Shown here piece by piece: positions 13,163 through 17,158 of a stretch of 17,158 nt of DNA; the first letter of the stretch is position 1; the number at the start of each line of letters is the position of its first letter. The translations under genes were made by a program, and so were the position numbers. The DNA comes from CAYMRB01 sp964392615 (GTDB taxonomy: Bacteria; Planctomycetota; UBA8108). A model generated the notes under the pieces. It was not told the origin of the DNA. It was given only the letters and a program-made list of their open reading frames with translations, and did no database searches. Location of the stretch: the NCBI GenBank assembly GCA_964392615.1, contig CAYMRB010000204.1, forward strand, positions 1 to 17,158, written 5' to 3'.

Positions 13163-14937
13163 GGGTGGAGCTCGACCTGCCAGTCGAGCTCCAGGAACGG
13201 CCGACCGACGATCGCGCTCGCCGCCTCCTGCGCGAGCTGTTCCGCCCGTTCGAGCTGTCCGCACGCCAGAGCGGCCTCGGCGCACGCCAGCGGCTCGACG
13301 ACGCTCAGCACGCGGTGGGAGTCGTCGCGTCCCCTCTCCACATCGAGGGCCAGCTTGCGTACACGTGTCGTGTCGCGTTCCGTCAGCGCACGGCCGAGGA
13401 GGGCGACCGCGGCGAAGCGGCGACCCGCGGGCACGCCGAGGTGAGCGAACTGCCGGCAGGCGGCGACGACATCGGGCGACGCATCGCTTTCCTCACCTCT
13501 GCCATCGGCGCGTCCGGCCTTGTCGGAGGTCGGCACCAAGTCCAGCCAGAGGTCGTTCCAGAGCTCGGGAAGCGCGATGTCGGTTCGCGGCGCCGTATCG
13601 AGCAGCCGCCGCGCGCTCGCCGCGGCGCGCGATCTTCCGAGCCAGGACTCGAGCAGCAGCGCCCGCGTCGCTGACAGACGCCGCAGGACGGCGGGGCCGT
13701 GCTCGCGGACGCGTGAGAGGTTCGATCGCAGGACGCGAGCGGCCTCGCCGATATTGCCGCAGACGAGGTGTGCCTCGACGAGATACAGCTCGCCGAATCC
13801 GACGAGGTACTCGTCGCCGAGACGACGCCCCTGCGGCAGGGCGCGTTCGAAGTGCTCGATGGCGTCTTCGAGGTGGCCCAGCAGGTGGTAGGTCAGGGCA
13901 TGCGAGATCTCGACGAAGAACTCCAGGCGTGCGCCCGAATGCTCTCGCAGCAGCCGCGTGGCTCGCTCGAGCTCGTCGCGAGCGAGTGCCGCGTCGGCGC
14001 GCTTCGCGGCGATGACGGCGAGATTGCAGGCGGTCTGCACGAGGGCGCGACGTTCGCCAGCGACGGTCAGCAAGCTCTCCGCTTCGCGGAAGTGCCGTTC
14101 GGCGTCCGCGAACCGGTTGAGCTGGTTCAGCACGACGCCGAGGTTGTTCGAGATCAGGGCTCGCATCGACCGCTTGCCCCAGCGTCGGGCGAGTCGGAGC
14201 GCGGCCTCGAACTCGCGGCGCGCTGCTTCGAGCGACATGCGGCGCAGCTCGAGGTGACCGAGGCTCGCGCGCAGCGTGACTTCCATCGGCCCGCGGAACT
14301 CCGGCGACGCGCCGCTCGCGCCTTCCAAGAGCGCGAGGCCTTCGCGGCAGACGGACTCGGCGCTCTCGTACTCGCCGCGGAACGTGTGCAGCTCCGCGAG
14401 CTCCGACAGGACGAACACGATCTCTTCCGCGTCGCGACCCGGCCGGGCGAGACCGCGCGCCTCTTCGAAGAGATGGATCGCGTCGTCCGTGCGGCCAACG
14501 TGGTGGTAGTGGACCCCGAGACGGCGGCGTAGACGAACCGCCTCGCTCGGTCGCAGCGTCGTCGCCTCGAGCCGGAAGATCGGCTCGAGCGCTTCGACGC
14601 CCTCGACGTGGTCGCCGGCTCGGGCGCGGATCTCGCTGATCTCCTCGGCGAGGCGCAGCCGCCAGCGACGACTCGTCTGGCAGCTTGCGGCCTCGTGAAG
14701 AAGGCGGGCCGCGTCGTCGAGGAGGCCGCGGTCGGCGAGCTCACGCGCCGCATCGAGCGCCTGACACCGCCCCTCCGCGCGTCGACCGGCCGCGAGCAGG
14801 TGACGTGCGAGCGCCTCCTTCTGTCGCGCGTTCAGTCGGGTCTTGCCGAGGAAGTACTCGCTGGCGCGGCGGTGGAGCTCCCGCCGCGCGCGCGGCGCCC
14901 CCCCGCGCCCGCCTGGGGGGTGTGGCCGGGCGCGCCC
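13078..14937 (-). CDS. TPR-rich central segment of the giant kinase regulator
   Basis: About 600 residues are readable from the G/C-rich tract near 14940 down to 13165; beyond that the frame runs 29 shadow codons to a stop at 13078. No start codon is assigned because the segment begins mid-protein. It contains many tetratricopeptide-like helix pairs: LHHVGRTDDAIHLFEEAR-like units, RGEYESAESVCREGLALLEG, LSLEAARREFEAAL, LNRFADAERHFREAESLL, LGHLEDAIEHFERALPQG and GQLERAEQLAQEA. In relatives this solenoid links an ATPase module to an effector domain and binds partner proteins or signals. It starts right after the winged-helix-like end of the ATPase segment (ELHRRASEYFLGK) in another frame, and its last repeat continues in the sigma54 frame. 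Both joints support a single original gene. Confidence 0.75.
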   Translation of the reverse strand, partial: GRARPHPPGGRGGAPRARRELHRRASEYFLGKTRLNARQKEALARHLLAAGRRAEGRCQALDAARELADRGLLDDAARLLHEAASCQTSRRWRLRLAEEISEIRARAGDHVEGVEALEPIFRLEATTLRPSEAVRLRRRLGVHYHHVGRTDDAIHLFEEARGLARPGRDAEEIVFVLSELAELHTFRGEYESAESVCREGLALLEGASGASPEFRGPMEVTLRASLGHLELRRMSLEAARREFEAALRLARRWGKRSMRALISNNLGVVLNQLNRFADAERHFREAESLLTVAGERRALVQTACNLAVIAAKRADAALARDELERATRLLREHSGARLEFFVEISHALTYHLLGHLEDAIEHFERALPQGRRLGDEYLVGFGELYLVEAHLVCGNIGEAARVLRSNLSRVREHGPAVLRRLSATRALLLESWLGRSRAAASARRLLDTAPRTDIALPELWNDLWLDLVPTSDKAGRADGRGEESDASPDVVAACRQFAHLGVPAGRRFAAVALLGRALTERDTTRVRKLALDVERGRDDSHRVLSVVEPLACAEAALACGQLERAEQLAQEAASAIVGRPFLELDWQVELHPTALVWRSGAAIERQRDTTCTGRFRRAT

Positions 14938-16883
14938 GGGGGGGCGGGGGGGGGCCGCCCCCGCGGCGCGCGCGGCGACCCGCGGCGCACGAATGTCGCG
15001 GCCGCCTCGCGCGTCGTCAGCGTCCACAGGCGAGTCCGTCCCGATCGCGTGTCGCGAACGAGCTCGGTAGCGCGCAGCTTGCGCAGAGCGGCTCCGATGC
15101 GCGCGCGCGTCGTCCCCAACGCGGCCGCGAGCTCGCCCGCTTCGGCCGGTCGATCGATCGTGGCGAGCGCGTCGAGAATGCGGCGTTGGATCGCGTCGAC
15201 GCTCGATGCATCCTCGATTGTCGCGAGCGGGATCTCCGGCACGAGCGCATCCGGCGACAGGCGACCGAGCGCATCGGGCGCCGAGTGCAGTGCGATGGCG
15301 ATCTGACGCAGGCGCCGGGGACAGCCTCGCGCGCGCGCAACGCACGCGTGCACGAGCGCGTCGGACGGCTCGAGAGGCCGAAGCAGAGTCCGCAGAAGAG
15401 ACGCGGCGGTGGAGCGGTCGAGTCGGCCCAGCTGTCGAAGGCGCGCCGGGTCGGCGGCCGTGCGAAGGTCGCGGGACGGCGCTTGTCGCGACGTCGCGAT
15501 GACGGCGAGGCCCCGTCCAGCTGCGGACGCGTCGCGATCTCGTCGCCGAGCGGTCTCGCGGATGAGCGCCTCGGCGAGCACGCGGCTCTCGCGGTCGGCG
15601 GTGTCGAGATCGTCGAGCAAGAGAACCAGTGGAGGTGCCGGGACGGCGAAGTACGACTCGGCGGCTCGGTCGGCGCGCGTTCCTGTCGTTCCACCGTGGT
15701 CGGTCGACAGGGCGTCGAGCCACTCCGCCGGCTCGTCGTGTCGTCGTGTTCCGAGCGCGGATCGCAGCGCTTGCTCGAGCGCGGGCGCGGAGCTCGCGTC
15801 CGATCGGAACTCGACTCGGACGACGTCGAGACCGAGGAGCTGAGCGCGCCAGCGGGCCTCGGTCAGAAGTCGGGTCTTGCCGATGCCCGCGGGGCCCGAG
15901 AGCCACGCGCAGGCGGCGCCGCGTTCGCGCGCATCGTGGAGCACGTCGTCGACGAGGGCGAGCTCCGCATCGCGGCCGACGGTGAGCTCGCCGGGCTCGA
16001 CGGCGATGGGGTCTCCCGTCCCGGAACCCAGCGCTCGCGAGAGCGCCCGGCGAAACTCCTGGGCCGACGGAAACCGCCGCCGGTGGTCCGTCTCGATCGC
16101 CTTGCCGACGATGCGCTCGAGCTCGAGGGTCAGCCGCGAACTCCAGCCCGGGACCTCGCGCGGCAGGCGCCCGGAACCGCTGTACGAGCCCGTCAGACGG
16201 TAGAGAAGCAGGCGGCCGACGGACCAGACATCGGACGCGGGCACGGGCTTCTCGCCCGCGAGGATCTCTGGCGCGGTCGACAGGCTCGCCGTGCCACCGG
16301 TCGACGGGTGCGCCGGAGTCGACCGCAGCCGGGCACGGGACGACAGCCCTCGAGTCGTCGCGCCGCGAACGAGTGCGGGTTGCAGGAGACCGAAGTCGAT
16401 CAGCACGCTGCCGCGCGCCGTGTCGGCGGCGACGATCAGATTGTCGGCGTGGATGTCGAGGTGGAGGATGCCGTGCGCGTGCAGGTAGTGCAGCGCGTCG
16501 AGCAGGTCGAAGATCGGACGCAGAAAGGCGTGCGGATCGGATTGCCCGTCGGGTCCGGGTGGGCCGGCGGGAATCGGCGCGCCCTCGATGTACTCACGCG
16601 TGTAGAACGGCAGGCGGCCATCCTGCGTGTAGCCGAAGTCGAACGCGGTCGCGATCTGCGGGTGGTGAAGTCCCGCGACCGAGCGAAACTCGCCCTGCAG
16701 CTGCGCGAGACCTTCGGCGCCCAGATGCTCCGCGCGGACGATCTTGACCGCGACGTCGCGATCGAGCGTCAGGTCACGCGCGAGCCACACCGAGCCGACC
16801 GTACCGACGCCGAGCCGACGGCGGACACGGTACCGCCCGGAGATGAGCAGGCCGGCGCGGTCGGAACGAGGCGAGGGTTGCAC
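14832..16883 (-). CDS. Ser/Thr protein kinase plus STAND-type ATPase, N-terminal segment of the giant regulator
   Basis: GTG 16883 is preferred: GGAG lies 8 nt upstream on the minus strand and the kinase domain begins 15 residues in. A GTG at 16964 would add 27 residues without a visible RBS. Kinase residues about 15-285: glycine loop LGVGTVGSV (24-32), AVKIV (Lys47), Glu65, catalytic loop HLDIHADN (141-148), DFG (163-165), APE (204-206) and ASDVWSVG (216-223). The catalytic Asp143 is present, but the usual HRDxK is HLDxH. Residues 300-560 are a STAND/AAA-16 ATPase similar in layout to PknK: VGRDAEL, Walker A GPAGIGKT (330-337), Walker B VLLLDDLD (420-427), then a winged-helix-like region ending REAAATFVR near 15000. 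The final ~38 codons after the G/C homopolymers are out of frame. It would sense a signal and pass it through the TPR to the sigma54 module. Confidence 0.82.
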   Translation of the reverse strand: MQPSPRSDRAGLLISGRYRVRRRLGVGTVGSVWLARDLTLDRDVAVKIVRAEHLGAEGLAQLQGEFRSVAGLHHPQIATAFDFGYTQDGRLPFYTREYIEGAPIPAGPPGPDGQSDPHAFLRPIFDLLDALHYLHAHGILHLDIHADNLIVAADTARGSVLIDFGLLQPALVRGATTRGLSSRARLRSTPAHPSTGGTASLSTAPEILAGEKPVPASDVWSVGRLLLYRLTGSYSGSGRLPREVPGWSSRLTLELERIVGKAIETDHRRRFPSAQEFRRALSRALGSGTGDPIAVEPGELTVGRDAELALVDDVLHDARERGAACAWLSGPAGIGKTRLLTEARWRAQLLGLDVVRVEFRSDASSAPALEQALRSALGTRRHDEPAEWLDALSTDHGGTTGTRADRAAESYFAVPAPPLVLLLDDLDTADRESRVLAEALIRETARRRDRDASAAGRGLAVIATSRQAPSRDLRTAADPARLRQLGRLDRSTAASLLRTLLRPLEPSDALVHACVARARGCPRRLRQIAIALHSAPDALGRLSPDALVPEIPLATIEDASSVDAIQRRILDALATIDRPAEAGELAAALGTTRARIGAALRKLRATELVRDTRSGRTRLWTLTTREAAATFVRRGSPRAPRGRPPPAPPGAPGHTPQAGAGGRRARGGSSTAAPASTSSARPD
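14885..14990. other. Extreme G/C low-complexity tract inside the giant regulator gene
   Basis: About 105 bp are almost entirely G and C, with runs C7 (14898-14904), G6 (14915-14920), G7 (14938-14944) and G9 (14946-14954). In either coding frame it reads as Pro/Gly/Arg/Ala filler between two conserved segments (ATFVR and ELHRRASEYF) that in related proteins are separated by only a few residues (family recall). It may be a miscalled stretch or a true low-complexity insertion, and it contains the first frameshift. Confidence 0.7.
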
Positions 16884-16891
16884 GCGAAGGT

Positions 16892-16895
16892 CTCC
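16892..16895 (-). promoter_or_regulatory. Ribosome binding site for the GTG start of the giant regulator
   Basis: Minus-strand GGAGACCTTCGC precedes GTG 16883, placing GGAG 8 nt from the start. It decides between this and the upstream GTG at 16964. Confidence 0.6.
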
Positions 16896-16964
16896 GGTGG
16901 GGGCGCGTGGGTCGTGCGCGCTGACGACGAGGTCCAGTCTAACGCGATCGCCCCGACATGGCAC

Positions 16965-17125
16965 TCGATGCGGCGATCGCGGTGCTGCGACGCGGTCGGG
17001 TTCGCACGGCCGCTCGAGCCAGGAGAAGAGGATTCACCACAGGGTCACAAAGGCGCGGAGAAGACGGACATCCAGAATCTTGTTCTCCGGGGACGACCTC
17101 TGGCGCCTCCAAGTAGGATTTCTAA
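16965..17125. other. Region upstream of the giant regulator, no gene recognised
   Basis: About 160 bp without a supported ORF. It should hold the regulator promoter on the minus strand, but I see no convincing -35/-10 or -24/-12 pair. At 17033-17072 the sequence beginning TTCACCACAGGGTCACAAAG and continuing with GCGCGGAGAAG resembles a widespread intergenic motif (CACCACAGAGxCACAGAGxCxCGGAGAA) that I recall from many environmental genomes. Local base composition is lower in GC than in the rest of the window. Confidence 0.4.
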
Positions 17126-17158
17126 GGAACCCAGGAACCCAGGAACCCAGGAACCCAG
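17126..17158. repeat. GGAACCCA 8-bp tandem repeat, truncated by the window end
   Basis: Four perfect copies of GGAACCCA (17126-17133, 17134-17141, 17142-17149, 17150-17157) plus one base run to the last base of the window. The array probably continues beyond it. It is intergenic as far as can be seen, and 8 bp is not a coding-compatible unit length. Confidence 0.9.

Larger units (their letters stand above)
11933..16883 (-). other. Reconstructed gene: kinase-ATPase-TPR-sigma54 activator-Fis, broken by two apparent frameshifts
   Basis: Three overlapping minus-strand frames carry successive parts of one domain series, and each switch needs one extra base in the same direction. Adding one base in the G/C runs at 14938-14954 and one in the GGGG at 13162-13165 gives a continuous frame of about 1,650 codons from GTG 16883 to TAG 11933. 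Both sites are G/C homopolymers, which favours consensus error over true gene decay. No other stop or break is seen. Decay of the gene in this strain remains possible. Confidence 0.7.

Noticed and set aside
17126..17158. CRISPR-like array at the right edge
   Set aside because: The 8-bp units are directly adjacent, with no spacers and no repeat of CRISPR length.

Overview
The window is very GC-rich DNA from a Gram-negative bacterium, most likely an uncultured or poorly characterised member of the Planctomycetota. Three things point there: Tat-exported Gfo/Idh/MocA oxidoreductase and sugar isomerase genes, several planctomycete-style dockerin modules (GDANxDGxxxxxDAxxxLxxLFxGG with a Cys-xx-AADaNDDG second half), and a very large Ser/Thr kinase-ATPase-TPR-sigma54 activator. 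This placement rests on recalled family distributions; no marker gene is present. The run of Ns at 6423-6432 shows that the sequence is a scaffold, and two apparent frameshifts suggest local consensus errors.

Layout: (1) 1-3067, plus strand: a compact envelope operon. It holds the 3' part of an AsmA-like/DUF748 protein preceded by an in-frame Ser-Glu repeat, a small putative lipoprotein, and a DUF481-type outer-membrane beta-barrel protein whose start overlaps the preceding stop. (2) 3191-4672, plus: a secreted purple-acid-phosphatase-like metallophosphoesterase with a C-terminal dockerin. (3) 4913-6340, plus, and 6567-7466, minus: a convergent pair of Tat-signal enzymes, a Gfo/Idh/MocA oxidoreductase and a hydroxypyruvate-isomerase-like TIM barrel. 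Between them lie the assembly gap and two copies of an 18-nt motif, each followed by a different perfect 10-bp-stem hairpin. (4) 7795-9750 and 9810-11840, plus: two tandem paralogous secreted proteins, each with three dockerin modules alternating with two cohesin-like beta domains. (5) 11933-16883, minus: one large regulatory gene (kinase, STAND-type ATPase, TPR, sigma54-activator AAA+, Fis HTH) read in three frames because of two apparent single-base deletions in G/C homopolymers. (6) 16884-17158: its upstream region, ending in an 8-bp tandem repeat that runs off the window.

How the genes may work together: the dockerin-bearing phosphatase and the two dockerin/cohesin-like proteins could form an extracytoplasmic protein assembly, with the phosphatase as a docked enzyme. 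The adjacent giant regulator could couple kinase signalling to sigma54-dependent transcription of local or distant genes. Both links are inferences from domain content and proximity. No sigma54 promoter was recognised in the window.
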